From: Paenibacillus phytorum
Lineage (GTDB): Bacteria > Bacillota > Bacilli > Paenibacillales > NBRC-103111
NCBI RefSeq assembly: GCF_013141715.1
Contig: NZ_WHOA01000248.1
Location: forward strand, 1-64,000
DNA: 64,000 nt
Reading direction: 5' to 3'
The notes beneath the pieces are model-generated. The model did not search any database and had not been told where the DNA came from. It saw only the letters and a program-made list of their open reading frames with translations. Below, piece after piece: positions 35,023 to 44,470 of the stretch (position 1 is the first letter of the stretch; each line of letters begins with the position of its first letter). The translations under genes and the position numbers were made by a program.

Positions 35023-36657
35023 TTATTCAACAATAAACGTAGACTCAGCCTCCTCACTATCCTTATAACCGATGCGTACCGCAATCGATCGAATGCGCAC
35101 AAAACCATCGGTTACGATGATTGGACCTGTGTACAGCTTCCAACGAGGATTCAAGTCTTCATCGGTCGTATAAGCGATGGAAGCACCCTGTGTTGCTGAA
35201 TGAAGCATGACCGCTGTTGGTTCTTTGAAGGTTCCTTCATCCACCGCATTCTTACCCTGCAACCGGCTATTGATCGGGATGAAGAGCGGTTTAGCTGTTT
35301 GTGGTTGAATGCCATTCGGCCACATGGTCGCAACCATTTGCGCCTCAGGAATATCTCCCCAAACGTCGTATTTACCGCACCAATCGTCAAGCTCCTTGCG
35401 CAAACGAATCTTTACATCCCGATATGTTAGATCGTCCGCCAAATTATTCAGCTCATGAGGATCGTTTAAACAGTCATACAATTCCTCCGGAGGACGCTTA
35501 TTTTGCATGAGTACTTGCTTATCACCCTCTAATTCGCCCGCCAATTGTAATCTCCACAGCTCCTGGAATATCGGATGAAGATGACTAAACGGGATCCACT
35601 GAAGGTAAGGCTGATCGGGATAATCATTACGAATGTATTTGAATTGCGCATCTCTTACAGCGCGAACCTTATCATAAGCCTCGTCATAACGGTCCCGCGT
35701 GGCAAATACATAGTCTCTCGATTCGGCAAGCTCTCCCATGAACGGCTGACCTTGGATATGCCGGGGAACGGGTATCCCAGCCAAAGAGAGCACCGTTGGT
35801 CCCAAGTCGATCATACTGACCAGTTGTTCGCTGACTTGGCCTATTCCCGCCTTTTCGGGGCACCTGACGATAAGCGGCACGCGGATTCCCGCATCATACG
35901 TCCACCGTTTGGCACGCGGCAGTCCTTCTCCGTGGTCGCTCCATAACATGACGATCGTATTGTCCGTCAAACCATCTTCCTCAAGCTGTTGAAGAATGCG
36001 ACCTACGTACTCATCTGCATTGGCTAGATTATCATAATGTCTGGCAAGCGCTGCTCGCGATTTCGGCGTATTCGGCAAGTAAGGTGGAAGAACAACCTGA
36101 TCCGGGTCAGTCGTGAGCGGTCTCTCTTCGTAGTTAGGCATAAATTGCCTCATTGACTCAGCCGGCCACATGCCGCTTTCATGCGTAGCGTCATAATTGA
36201 ATACGGCGAAGAAGGGCTGACCGTCTTCCCGTTTGCGGAAGTGGGCTTCCTTGCCGTTCTCGTCCCATGCCGTTAGAGGCGCCTGAAACTGATAATCTGT
36301 TTTAGCATTATTCGTGCAATAATATCCGTTCGCCCGCATGATTTCGGAAATCGTTTTGACATGAGCGGGGGGTACTGCAAAATAAGGTGTCGGCAGCTCC
36401 GGAGTATGCATATTGGTATGTGCGGTTCGCATATGATGCGTGCCTATCGCCGTTTGATACATACCCGTAATGACCGCGGATCGGCTGGGAGCGCATACTC
36501 CCGCCGTGGCAAATGCGTTCCGATACAAAGTTCCCTCTCGGGCTAAGCTGTCTATGTGAGGTGTACGCGCCAAAGGATCCCCGTAGCAGCCCATTCTCGG
36601 GCTCGTATCCTCCAATGTAATCCATAAGAAGTTAGGTTTTTGTCCTGCATCCTTCAT
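35023..36657 (-). CDS. Cys-type S1 sulfatase with C-terminal chitobiase-like domain
   Basis: Hydrolyses a sulfate ester (or N-sulfate) of a sugar. The activation motif C-A-P-S-R is at 55-59 in GVCAPSRSAVITGMY, so Cys55 should become formylglycine. Metal ligands are in the N-terminal ITLEDTSP and in MLWSDHGEG. The last 75 residues (ASIAYTTDEDLNPRWKLYTGP) look like a CHB_HEX_C beta-domain found at the end of hexosaminidases. No signal peptide is present, so it works on imported oligosaccharide. It follows the sulfatase at 36700-38460 by 42 bp. The YQTAIGTHHMR segment recalls heparan N-sulfatase-like sulfatases, but the exact substrate is unknown. Confidence 0.9.
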   Translation of the reverse strand: MKDAGQKPNFLWITLEDTSPRMGCYGDPLARTPHIDSLAREGTLYRNAFATAGVCAPSRSAVITGMYQTAIGTHHMRTAHTNMHTPELPTPYFAVPPAHVKTISEIMRANGYYCTNNAKTDYQFQAPLTAWDENGKEAHFRKREDGQPFFAVFNYDATHESGMWPAESMRQFMPNYEERPLTTDPDQVVLPPYLPNTPKSRAALARHYDNLANADEYVGRILQQLEEDGLTDNTIVMLWSDHGEGLPRAKRWTYDAGIRVPLIVRCPEKAGIGQVSEQLVSMIDLGPTVLSLAGIPVPRHIQGQPFMGELAESRDYVFATRDRYDEAYDKVRAVRDAQFKYIRNDYPDQPYLQWIPFSHLHPIFQELWRLQLAGELEGDKQVLMQNKRPPEELYDCLNDPHELNNLADDLTYRDVKIRLRKELDDWCGKYDVWGDIPEAQMVATMWPNGIQPQTAKPLFIPINSRLQGKNAVDEGTFKEPTAVMLHSATQGASIAYTTDEDLNPRWKLYTGPIIVTDGFVRIRSIAVRIGYKDSEEAESTFIVE

Positions 36658-36699
36658 GACTGCAAACTCCTTTATATGTTTTATCCGCTCCGCTATCCC

Positions 36700-38460
36700 T
36701 TACACCAAGAGCATTTTCAGAAAACCGACAAGCCGCGGCGCGTGATTGCCAAACAAGCTCGTCGCAAGATGGACAACGTCATCTTCACTCACTTCCGGCG
36801 ATGGTTTGCTTTGCACCATCATAGCCAGCTTCGCTTTCAGCATGGATCGCATCGGATTCGGCGTCAGGCAGCTCAAGGTGAATAATGCTTCTTTCGACTT
36901 CCCGATCCAGCGTTCGTTCAACCCCAAATCAACTTCGTTTTGCTTCCGCTTCGTTTCTTTTTCCCGCTCGAGCTCTTCTGTCGTCACCCTGCCGTCCTTC
37001 GGAATGCCGATTCGCTCATACTGCTCGGCCGGAGCATCATGCTCTCGCATCAGCCTGGCGATATGGTCGATCATGGTCGCCTCCACTTCCGGATCTGCTA
37101 TGACAGTCTCCTGTGAAGGATCGGTTTCAAGATCAAACAACAAATCACCGTAAAGGTACGGGTTCAAAAAGTTTGCGGCCTGAAGCCTCATCACAGAGCA
37201 GCCTTTGGTGAATGAAAAAGGAGCGGCGAGTTCCATTCCGGCAAACTCTTTCGGATCGAACATTGTATGCATGTGCGTCGGCATCAGCGTATATTCATGC
37301 AGCGGTCCATTGTTTATGTCCTTCGGCCCCCGCATGTATACGTATCTTCCATCGGTGCAATTGATGTGACCGCCATGTATGCCAAATAAAGCGGCTTCAC
37401 GAATGGTTCGATTCGATTCGATGATCGGGCGGATAGAGCTGCCCTGCATATCAGCAGGAATGTCTACTCCAAAAAACTCGAGCAGCGTTGGCGGAAGATC
37501 GATCGTTTGAACTAGAGCTTCCGTTCTCTTATCTTTCACAGCGTATCTGGGATCCCAAATAAATAAGGGGAGGTTCGTGATCTCTTGATAGAGCGGTTGG
37601 ATGTTTTTCCCCCACCAGCGATGTTCACCTAGCAAAAATCCATGATCGGTATTCACGATTAACAGGGTATCTTTCCAAAGATCGTACTGATCGAATGCGT
37701 CCAGCACTTTACCCAAATATTCGTCACACATGCTGACAAGCGCCGCATATTCGTATTTCATATGCTGCACTTCCTCCGGCTGCTGCGTGACTTTCGAATA
37801 ATCCGGCCAGTCATAATGTTTGCCTTCATAATCATGCGGATATAAATCCTTATATTTTTGCTGGGTAAAAAATGGCTCATGTGGATCGAAAGCTTCGATT
37901 TGCAAAAACCAACGGTCTTGATCGTGGTTTCTTTCGATGAATTCAATGCCCCGATTGACTGTTACCGCCAGCGGCATCTTCTCTTCGCTATCCAAATATG
38001 GCCGGTTCACCCAATCCTGTCTCCATAAATCACCCTGCTTTGGACCGCTCAAGCTTTCCGGAATGTGCGGATCCTCGACGTTTCCTTTCCACGGATCTCC
38101 CTCTTGACCGCGGGCAAACTCCCACGAATTGTACTTGGTGTGATACGTAGCTCCCCCGGCCTCGAAGTAATGATTGTGATCGGTCGTTAGATGCGTATAT
38201 ACACCGCTTTTCCGAAGCAAATCGATCATCGAATCGTCATATGGCTCAAGCGGCCCCCAGCTTCGATGCAAAAAGTTATAACGTCCTGTATGAATCTCGC
38301 GCCGTGACGGCATACAGGGCAAGCTGCCCGCATAGCATTTGTCGAACGTCATCGTCCGCTCAGACAGACGTTGAAAGTTAGGAGCGTGAATCCAGTCGCA
38401 GCCGTAACTCGGCAGCATATGCTTATTTAAAGAATCGAACATGATCATGACTGCTCTCAT
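36700..38460 (-). CDS. Cys-type S1 sulfatase
   Basis: A second, distantly related sulfatase. The motif C-M-P-S-R is at 49-53 in GSLPCMPSRREIHTGRY. The metal ligand Asp9 lies in MIMFDSL, and IVNTDHGFLLGEH supplies further ligands. No signal peptide is visible. GGGAGGATACGGCT precedes the ATG, 25 bp behind the permease gene, so it is cotranscribed with the importer. Having two sulfatases of different subtypes suggests a substrate sulfated at more than one kind of position. Confidence 0.9.
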   Translation of the reverse strand: MRAVMIMFDSLNKHMLPSYGCDWIHAPNFQRLSERTMTFDKCYAGSLPCMPSRREIHTGRYNFLHRSWGPLEPYDDSMIDLLRKSGVYTHLTTDHNHYFEAGGATYHTKYNSWEFARGQEGDPWKGNVEDPHIPESLSGPKQGDLWRQDWVNRPYLDSEEKMPLAVTVNRGIEFIERNHDQDRWFLQIEAFDPHEPFFTQQKYKDLYPHDYEGKHYDWPDYSKVTQQPEEVQHMKYEYAALVSMCDEYLGKVLDAFDQYDLWKDTLLIVNTDHGFLLGEHRWWGKNIQPLYQEITNLPLFIWDPRYAVKDKRTEALVQTIDLPPTLLEFFGVDIPADMQGSSIRPIIESNRTIREAALFGIHGGHINCTDGRYVYMRGPKDINNGPLHEYTLMPTHMHTMFDPKEFAGMELAAPFSFTKGCSVMRLQAANFLNPYLYGDLLFDLETDPSQETVIADPEVEATMIDHIARLMREHDAPAEQYERIGIPKDGRVTTEELEREKETKRKQNEVDLGLNERWIGKSKEALFTLSCLTPNPMRSMLKAKLAMMVQSKPSPEVSEDDVVHLATSLFGNHAPRLVGFLKMLLV

Positions 38461-38485
38461 AGCCGTATCCTCCCGATATTTCCCA

Positions 38486-39373
38486 CTATTTCACAGAACC
38501 AATTGTAATCCCTTTGATGAAGTACTTTTGGAAGAACGGATACGCCACCAAAATCGGAAGTACACCGACGACTGCAATCGCCATTTTTACCGATGTGCTC
38601 GGAAGCTCTGCGACCTTCGCCCCAGCGCCCGATCCCATGTCGGAGTTGCTGCTCAAAAATTGGACATCTTGAATGAGCCGATTCAAAATATTTTGAATGC
38701 TAAACAGCTTCGGGTTGGTCACATAAGTTAATCCGTTAAACCAATCGTTCCAATACAAGATGGCTTCGAAAAGACCGATAGTCGCCATGATCGGAACCGA
38801 CAGCGGGAGAACGATTTTGTAGAATGTTTTAATCTCACCCGCCCCATCGATTTTGGCCGCTTCGATAAGCGCTGGCGGAATGGACGTCATGAAGAAGGTG
38901 CGAACGAGAAGGACGTTAAATCCGTTCATGAGCAGTCCAGGAATAAGCAGCGCCCAAATCGTATTTTTCACATGCAAAACCTGCGTATAAATCAAGTACG
39001 TAGGGACAAGACCCCCATTAAATAAAAGTGTAAAGAAAACAAAGAATGCCCAAAATTTATGCCACGGCAGATCTTGACGGGAAATCGGATACGCCAGCAT
39101 CGTCGTGATGGCTAAGCTGGCAGTGGTGCCCACTACTGTAATGAACACGGTAATCCCATACGCGCGGCCCAACTCTTGCCAGTGATCCAGTAAATACACA
39201 TACGCTTTGGAACTAAATTCTTGCGGAAACAGAGAGTATCCATGTTGAATAATGCTTGTCTCACTTGAAATGGAGGACATGATGAGCAGTAAAAAAGGCA
39301 GAAGGCTTGCAACGGATAATGCGATCAGAACAATATGAGTAGTCCACTGCAGCGTTTTACTATCTTGTGCCAT
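38486..39373 (-). CDS. Carbohydrate ABC permease, YtcP type (sulfatase locus importer)
   Basis: Six transmembrane helices, EAA loop EAAKIDGAGEIKTFYKIVLPLS and C-terminus FFQKYFIKGITIGSVK. AGAGGGGGA precedes the ATG. It lies 15 bp after the LplB partner. Together with the lipoprotein encoded separately at 44471-45976, and under the same operator, it should import the sulfated oligosaccharide. Confidence 0.92.
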   Translation of the reverse strand: MAQDSKTLQWTTHIVLIALSVASLLPFLLLIMSSISSETSIIQHGYSLFPQEFSSKAYVYLLDHWQELGRAYGITVFITVVGTTASLAITTMLAYPISRQDLPWHKFWAFFVFFTLLFNGGLVPTYLIYTQVLHVKNTIWALLIPGLLMNGFNVLLVRTFFMTSIPPALIEAAKIDGAGEIKTFYKIVLPLSVPIMATIGLFEAILYWNDWFNGLTYVTNPKLFSIQNILNRLIQDVQFLSSNSDMGSGAGAKVAELPSTSVKMAIAVVGVLPILVAYPFFQKYFIKGITIGSVK

Positions 39374-39388
39374 GAATCTTTTCCCCCT

Positions 39389-40336
39389 CTAAAATAAGGC
39401 ATTGTCTTTGCTGAATTTGCGCACCGCATAGTTGGATACGATAACCAATACGAATCCGACAAGCGATTGGTACAAACCGGCTGCCGATGACATCCCGATA
39501 TCCCCGAGGTTCATCAGACCTCTATACACGTAGGTGTCAATGACATTTGTCGTTTTGGACAACGCGCCCGAGTCCATTGGCACTTGATAAAACAAGCCGA
39601 AATCCGAATAAAAAATGCGTCCGATCGCCAGCATGGTCATCATAATAATGACAGGCATGATCAAAGGAATGGTAATGGAGCGAATCTGATACCATCTTGA
39701 AGCGCCATCCAGTGTCGCTGCCTCGTAATACTCCGTGTCGATGCTGATGATGGATGCTAAATAAACGACGCATAGGAATCCGACACCTTTCCAGATGTGC
39801 ACCAACGTGAGAATGTACGGCCAATACTTCGCTTCCGAATACCAAGAAATACTGTCAATTCCGAACAGCGGAAGAATGGCCTTGTTCATCAAGCCTGATT
39901 CGACACTTAACATGGAATAGACGAGATAGCTGACAATGACCATCGAAATCAGATATGGAAGCAGAATGACACTTTGATAAAAACGGGATAAAAATTTCTT
40001 CTTCACTTCATTCAGCAAAATCGCCACAAAAATAGCTATTACCGTGTGTACAACGATAAAAAGTGAATTGTACAGTATCGTATTGCGTGTAATGATTAAG
40101 GCATCTTTCGTCTTGAACAAGTATTCAAAATTTTTAAAGCCAATCCAATCGCTGCCGAGAATGCCTGCCTGATAATTGATATCTTTAAATGCGATGACAA
40201 CACCGAACATCGGTACATAATTGTTAATGAGCAAGTAAAGCACGCCTGGGATCATCAAAAGGTAAAGCGGAAAATAATTTTTCCACCTACTACGCCTTTT
40301 ACTGGTTGAGGATTTATTCGTTATTGCTTGTGTCAT
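39389..40336 (-). CDS. Carbohydrate ABC permease, LplB type (sulfatase locus importer)
   Basis: Six transmembrane helices, MFGVVIAFKDI and EAA loop EAATLDGASRWYQIRSITIPLI. The longest frame begins at 40354, but the ATG at 40336 follows GGAGGAAGTGAG and is the likely start. It is the first gene of the operon LplB-YtcP-sulfatase-sulfatase. Its promoter (TATAAT at 40391-40386) is preceded by the first copy of the 42-bp element. Confidence 0.92.
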   Translation of the reverse strand: MTQAITNKSSTSKRRSRWKNYFPLYLLMIPGVLYLLINNYVPMFGVVIAFKDINYQAGILGSDWIGFKNFEYLFKTKDALIITRNTILYNSLFIVVHTVIAIFVAILLNEVKKKFLSRFYQSVILLPYLISMVIVSYLVYSMLSVESGLMNKAILPLFGIDSISWYSEAKYWPYILTLVHIWKGVGFLCVVYLASIISIDTEYYEAATLDGASRWYQIRSITIPLIMPVIIMMTMLAIGRIFYSDFGLFYQVPMDSGALSKTTNVIDTYVYRGLMNLGDIGMSSAAGLYQSLVGFVLVIVSNYAVRKFSKDNALF

Positions 40337-40385
40337 AATACTCACTTCCTCCACTTCATGGCATCAATTGTTTGCTTACACTTTC

Positions 40386-40450
40386 ATTATAGGAACTAGG
40401 CGGGTCACTCACTACTCCGTTTTCGACTTCCCGTTTGTACGATTCCGACC
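40386..40450 (-). promoter_or_regulatory. 42-bp activator element, copy A, with promoter of the permease-sulfatase operon
   Basis: The conserved block is 40409-40450. On the minus strand it runs from GGTCGGAATCGTAC to GGAGTAGTGA, then 17 bp later TATAAT (40391-40386). It contains an imperfect direct repeat of GTCG-AA-CG half-sites 22 bp apart. It differs from copy B at 3 and from copy C at 4 of 42 positions, while the 17-bp gap is not conserved in sequence. Confidence 0.8.
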
Positions 40451-40457
40451 TGCCGTT

Positions 40458-41141
40458 CTAAAGCGTCTCCACTTCGGCGATCTCGATGTACGGCATGCTT
40501 TTCAGCTCATCGTACACTTCAGAAGCATACTTTCGGTCGATGAACACGATGAAATTAAGCTCCTGCTGTTCGCCGTTCAGCTCCTTAATATGAACGCTGT
40601 TCATTTTGTACCCTTTTGCAATAATCGCTTTAATAATACCGGTTAAATTCGCATCATGGGAAACGATGAGCTTTACACGCAGATCTTTCATAATCAATGG
40701 CTTCGGGCCGACCTTTTTAATAAAATAAGGCAGCACAATGACACAGAACATAATAAGCGCAAGTCCGAAAAAAGCTTCTACGAAAAATCCCGCTCCAATC
40801 GCTATCCCTAGCCCTGCCGTCCCCCAAATCATCGCAGCGGTCGTTAGACCAATAATGACATCGTTATGCTTCCTTAGAATAACCCCTGCTCCGATAAAAC
40901 CGATTCCACTGACGATTTGTGCCGCTAGCCGCATGGGGTCCATCACATGTAAGCCTGGGACTGCAAATTTATTCGCGGATTCGATAGAAACAATAGTTAG
41001 CAAGCAACTGCTTAAGCAGATGACCAGGGAAGTTTTCAGCCCTAGCGGCTTATTGCGAACTTCGCGTTCCAGACCGATAATTAACCCGAGTACAGCCGAA
41101 AGACCTAATTTGATCAAAATATGAACGTCTATGCTTAGCAT
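40458..41141 (-). CDS. MgtC/SapB-family membrane protein
   Basis: Four or five transmembrane helices in the first 150 residues with GLIIGLEREVRNKPLGLKTS and SGIGFIGAGVILR, both MgtC hallmarks, followed by a cytoplasmic ACT-like domain of about 75 residues. Family members modulate magnesium homeostasis or ATP synthase. The gene is an outsider in the sulfatase locus: it lies between the terminator of one operon and the promoter of the next and carries no 42-bp element of its own. Confidence 0.85.
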   Translation of the reverse strand: MLSIDVHILIKLGLSAVLGLIIGLEREVRNKPLGLKTSLVICLSSCLLTIVSIESANKFAVPGLHVMDPMRLAAQIVSGIGFIGAGVILRKHNDVIIGLTTAAMIWGTAGLGIAIGAGFFVEAFFGLALIMFCVIVLPYFIKKVGPKPLIMKDLRVKLIVSHDANLTGIIKAIIAKGYKMNSVHIKELNGEQQELNFIVFIDRKYASEVYDELKSMPYIEIAEVETL

Positions 41142-41189
41142 TATGAAAGATCTCCCCTTATGTAAAATTGAGACATTTAATATAAAAAA

Positions 41190-41217
41190 AAGAAGGAGCC
41201 ACCGTCTGCTCCTTCTT
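41190..41217 (-). terminator. Intrinsic terminator of the lipoprotein-phosphatase-GH3-HAD operon
   Basis: AAGAAGGAGC pairs with GCTCCTTCTT across an 8-nt loop. On the minus strand TTTTTTTATATT follows. It is 12 bp past the stop codon of the HAD gene. Confidence 0.8.
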
Positions 41218-41228
41218 CATATGTTTAT

Positions 41229-41873
41229 TTAACCCCAAATGACAGCTGTCAGCTCTTCCAAACGATGAAGCCGATAGTCAGCAGCAGTCAGGCTGTTTAT
41301 CACAGTACCAATGGCGGCCGACTTCATACCGGCACGCTTAGCAGCGATAAGACCAGCCTCGGCGTCTTCTACGACGAGACAACATTCAGGATCAATGGCA
41401 AGCTTTTTCGCTGCGAGCAGAAATACTTCAGGATCCGGCTTACTGTTAACGATCTCATTACCATCCGCCACAGCTTCAAACAAGTGCAAAAGGCCAAGCC
41501 TTTCCAGAATGACTGGCGTATTCCGGCTGGATGATCCGATCGCCACTTTAGTCCCCTGCTGCTTGCAGGCAGCAATGACCTCGCAAGAACCAGGCGCCGC
41601 ATCTTCTGGAGTCAATCTGTCAAGCAGTTCGCGGTAGTAGCCGTTCTTCTTCTCAGCCAAAGCTTCTTTTTCCACGCTTGTATACGTTCTGCTGCTCTTC
41701 TCAAGGATGACTTCCAAGCTCTCCATCCGGCTAACGCCACGCAGTCGGTCACCCGCGGACTCATCGAATACAATACCTTCTTCGTCCGCCATTCGCTTCC
41801 ATGCTTGGTAGTGATACTGATCTGTATGCACAAGCACACCGTCCAAATCAAAAATGACTGCAAGTATTGACAT
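41229..41873 (-). CDS. Beta-phosphoglucomutase-type HAD protein
   Basis: HAD-superfamily phosphomutase or phosphatase. FDLDGVLVHTDQYHY holds the nucleophile Asp and the acid/base Asp two residues on. The cap begins with W-K-x-x-A near residue 25. SSSRNTP, NSKPDPEVFL and VVEDAEAGL are the other three HAD motifs. The D-x-D-G-V-L and K-x-D-P patterns are closest to beta-phosphoglucomutase, which interconverts beta-glucose 1- and 6-phosphate. In this operon, next to a GH3 enzyme, it may act on a phosphorylated sugar product. The ribosome site is weak. Confidence 0.82.
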   Translation of the reverse strand: MSILAVIFDLDGVLVHTDQYHYQAWKRMADEEGIVFDESAGDRLRGVSRMESLEVILEKSSRTYTSVEKEALAEKKNGYYRELLDRLTPEDAAPGSCEVIAACKQQGTKVAIGSSSRNTPVILERLGLLHLFEAVADGNEIVNSKPDPEVFLLAAKKLAIDPECCLVVEDAEAGLIAAKRAGMKSAAIGTVINSLTAADYRLHRLEELTAVIWG

Positions 41874-41913
41874 GTTGAAATTTCCCTTTCATAGTCCAGC
41901 TTGCATGTATCGC

Positions 41914-43614
41914 TTACAGACGTGCATCCCAATAGCCGCAAAATGGGTCTACAGGGTTAATTCCCTTGAAGGAGGAACGTCCCAGCAGCTTCTCGATAAT
42001 CGCGTCCACGACCTGCTCGCTGGCTGAATACGCATTAATAAACGTTGGTATACGCGGTACATCCAGCAGATGGTAAGGGTTAGCCACGGAAATAAACATC
42101 GTTGGCAGCTCCTGAATGAACCACGGCATATCTAGACCAAAAGGAGGCGCCCAGTTAATGCGGACAACGGTTTGGTTGCTGTGGGTCTCCATATTGGAGA
42201 AGTAGATAGCAGCATCATACTGATCCGTCATCGCCTTCACCCCAGCAAACATCGCCCTTAAATCGAAATTTTTCGTATCAAATATCTTGACCTCGAAACC
42301 CTCCGCTTCCAGTTTGGAAATAAAGTAAGGCGCAATGTTCGTTGATTTGAACAAGCCATCCTCGCCACCGAGCGATAAGAGTAGAATACGCTTGTGACGC
42401 TCTGGGCTGATGGGCAGCAATTGCTGCGTGTCCTTCACGAGCGTAACGGATTGATCCGCGCATTCTCCGGTCCATCTCATATGCTCGTCGCATTTCAGAA
42501 CGGATAGCGCCTCTACGCCCGGCACAAGGGTCCCTTCCCGCTTCTTCGTATGCAGACCAAGCGATGCTTTAACACCGAGAATACGTGTCACCGCTTCATC
42601 CAGCCGCTCCACGGTCAGGATGCCCGCCTCGATCCCTTTCATCATAAAGAAAAAGTCTTCCTCGATACTCTTATTAAACAAGAACATGTCACAACCTGCA
42701 GCGATCGAAGCCGGAACGGCTGTCTCCCGCCTCATCGCCATCATAAAACCGGCCATAGGCGTAGCATCGGTCGTAATAAGTCCATTAAATCCGAGCTTCC
42801 CACGCAGCAGATCGTTCAACAACTCCGGTGCCAAAGTCGCAGGCATAATGTCCGTATCTTTGTGCTCAGGACGAAGTTGCTTGCTGTAAGCAGGATGAGC
42901 AATATGTCCGACCATCACGCTCATGGCTCCGGCGTCAATGCATTCTTGATACACCTTGCCGAACGTAGCGTCCCACTCTTCTACCGACAACGAGTTGATC
43001 GACGTTAACAAATGCTGATCGCGCTCATCCACGCCGTCACCTGGGAAATGCTTTATCGATACAGCCATGCCATGTTCCTGAACCGCAGTCGTATAAGCTT
43101 TGCTCATGCGAGCAACGCGCTCTGGGTCGGAACCAAACGTTCTCACATTCGTGATTGGATTGCGGAAGTTGAAGTCAATATCCACAACTGGCGCGAACGC
43201 CCAGTTTACACCAATGGCGCTGCCTTCCCGAGCAGCAATAACACCGAGCCTGCGAACCATCTCCGTATTGTCCGTCGCTGCGAGTTGCAGTTGCTTGCCG
43301 TAAAAAGTACCATCCACTGCGGAGCCGTTGCCCCCTGCTTCCAAATTAGCGGCAATAAGCAGCGGGATTTCCGAAGTTTCCTGCAAATAGCGATGCGCTT
43401 CCTGTACTTTCTCCCCGGGACCAGGACGATACAGAATGCCGCCGATTCTCAGCTTTTGCGTCAGCTTCGCTAGATGCTCCTTGTCGTCCGTGAATCCGAT
43501 CGGACAAAACAGCTGTCCCACCTTGGCGGCAAGATCCATGGAGGCTAAGGTGGCCTTGACCCACTCAATCCCCTCATCGTCTAGGTGAAAAGGTTTTGCT
43601 TGCAAATCAACCAT
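41914..43614 (-). CDS. GH3 glycoside hydrolase, NagZ/beta-N-acetylhexosaminidase type
   Basis: The N-terminal TIM barrel contains KHFPGDGVDERDQH (188-201), the flexible loop with the Asp-His dyad (Asp199, His201) that marks the NagZ branch, and TTDATPM with the likely nucleophile Asp283. A C-terminal alpha/beta domain follows (ILLLSLGGEDG). No signal peptide is present, so it acts inside the cell. NagZ-like specificity would be for beta-linked N-acetylhexosamine. Beside two sulfatases this suggests a sulfated amino-sugar-containing glycan, but that is inference. Confidence 0.85.
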   Translation of the reverse strand: MVDLQAKPFHLDDEGIEWVKATLASMDLAAKVGQLFCPIGFTDDKEHLAKLTQKLRIGGILYRPGPGEKVQEAHRYLQETSEIPLLIAANLEAGGNGSAVDGTFYGKQLQLAATDNTEMVRRLGVIAAREGSAIGVNWAFAPVVDIDFNFRNPITNVRTFGSDPERVARMSKAYTTAVQEHGMAVSIKHFPGDGVDERDQHLLTSINSLSVEEWDATFGKVYQECIDAGAMSVMVGHIAHPAYSKQLRPEHKDTDIMPATLAPELLNDLLRGKLGFNGLITTDATPMAGFMMAMRRETAVPASIAAGCDMFLFNKSIEEDFFFMMKGIEAGILTVERLDEAVTRILGVKASLGLHTKKREGTLVPGVEALSVLKCDEHMRWTGECADQSVTLVKDTQQLLPISPERHKRILLLSLGGEDGLFKSTNIAPYFISKLEAEGFEVKIFDTKNFDLRAMFAGVKAMTDQYDAAIYFSNMETHSNQTVVRINWAPPFGLDMPWFIQELPTMFISVANPYHLLDVPRIPTFINAYSASEQVVDAIIEKLLGRSSFKGINPVDPFCGYWDARL

Positions 43615-43656
43615 GTATCGTTCCTCATCTCTTATGACTATTTGGAGCTTTCACCT

Positions 43657-44439
43657 TTACTCTAAATACAAGCTTTTCAGTTTTTCGCGCGCCTCGGAGG
43701 TCAAGCCGAGCACTTCTTCCATATAAGATTCCATCGTCCCATAGTTCTTTTTGATTTCGTTTAGTGCCGTAGTCAAGTACTCCTGTTTGACAGCCATCAT
43801 TTCTCTAACCTTGGCAAGCTTGTCATTTCCTAGCTTCTCTTGGATCGAGCTAAGCACGTGCTCTATCGCTTCTTTCCGGTTGTTATTGCTTCTTAGGAAA
43901 TCCTCCATAACGGTTTCCATCGGCACTTCTAGCGCAAGAAGCAAGATGGCTCCAGCAAATCCCGTTCGGTCTTTACCTGCTGCACAGTGCCAGAGCAGCG
44001 GACTGCCTTCTGCCTGCAGCACTAGATCAAAAAATCGACGAAAAGCATCCTGAGCCACTGGATCAGAGACAAACTGTATATACACGTTTTCCAGCCAATC
44101 TCCCTTGAACTCAGATATGTCCATTTTCATAATCATTGCAAACATTTCCTGTGGATTGACAACTCCACCAAATACGGAAAAATGGATGTCTTCCGCACCA
44201 GCAACGACTGGATTCGGCTTTACCTCTTGTTCACCTTCCGAACGGAAATCGCAAATATATCGCAAACCGTTTTCTTGCAGGTAAGCAATATCCTCTTCAG
44301 TCATTTCCGCCAGCTCTGCGGAACGGAACAATAGGTTGTGCTTGACTGTCCTTCCATCTGCCGTGCGATATCCACCTAAATTACGCAAGTTCGTTCTACG
44401 CTCGATTTCCTCTACTCTTTGTTTGTATGTCGTTTCCAT
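43657..44439 (-). CDS. Tyrosine-phosphatase-fold protein (Y_phosphatase3 type)
   Basis: A dual-specificity-like phosphatase fold. The P-loop H-C-A-A-G-K-D-R-T-G at 151-160 has nucleophile Cys152 and Arg158. RTNLRNLGGYRTADGRTVKHNLLFRS is the conserved N-terminal signature, quoted here in part as positions 15-40. The family acts on phosphotyrosine, phosphoinositides or other phosphoesters. A CAGGAGGA site precedes the ATG. It is the second gene of the lipoprotein operon in the sulfatase locus, and a paralogue with an extra N-terminal domain lies at 53737-54714. Its association with sugar operons suggests a small-molecule substrate. Confidence 0.85.
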   Translation of the reverse strand: METTYKQRVEEIERRTNLRNLGGYRTADGRTVKHNLLFRSAELAEMTEEDIAYLQENGLRYICDFRSEGEQEVKPNPVVAGAEDIHFSVFGGVVNPQEMFAMIMKMDISEFKGDWLENVYIQFVSDPVAQDAFRRFFDLVLQAEGSPLLWHCAAGKDRTGFAGAILLLALEVPMETVMEDFLRSNNNRKEAIEHVLSSIQEKLGNDKLAKVREMMAVKQEYLTTALNEIKKNYGTMESYMEEVLGLTSEAREKLKSLYLE

Positions 44440-44470
44440 GGTATCCTCCTGAATTTCTCCGATATTCCGC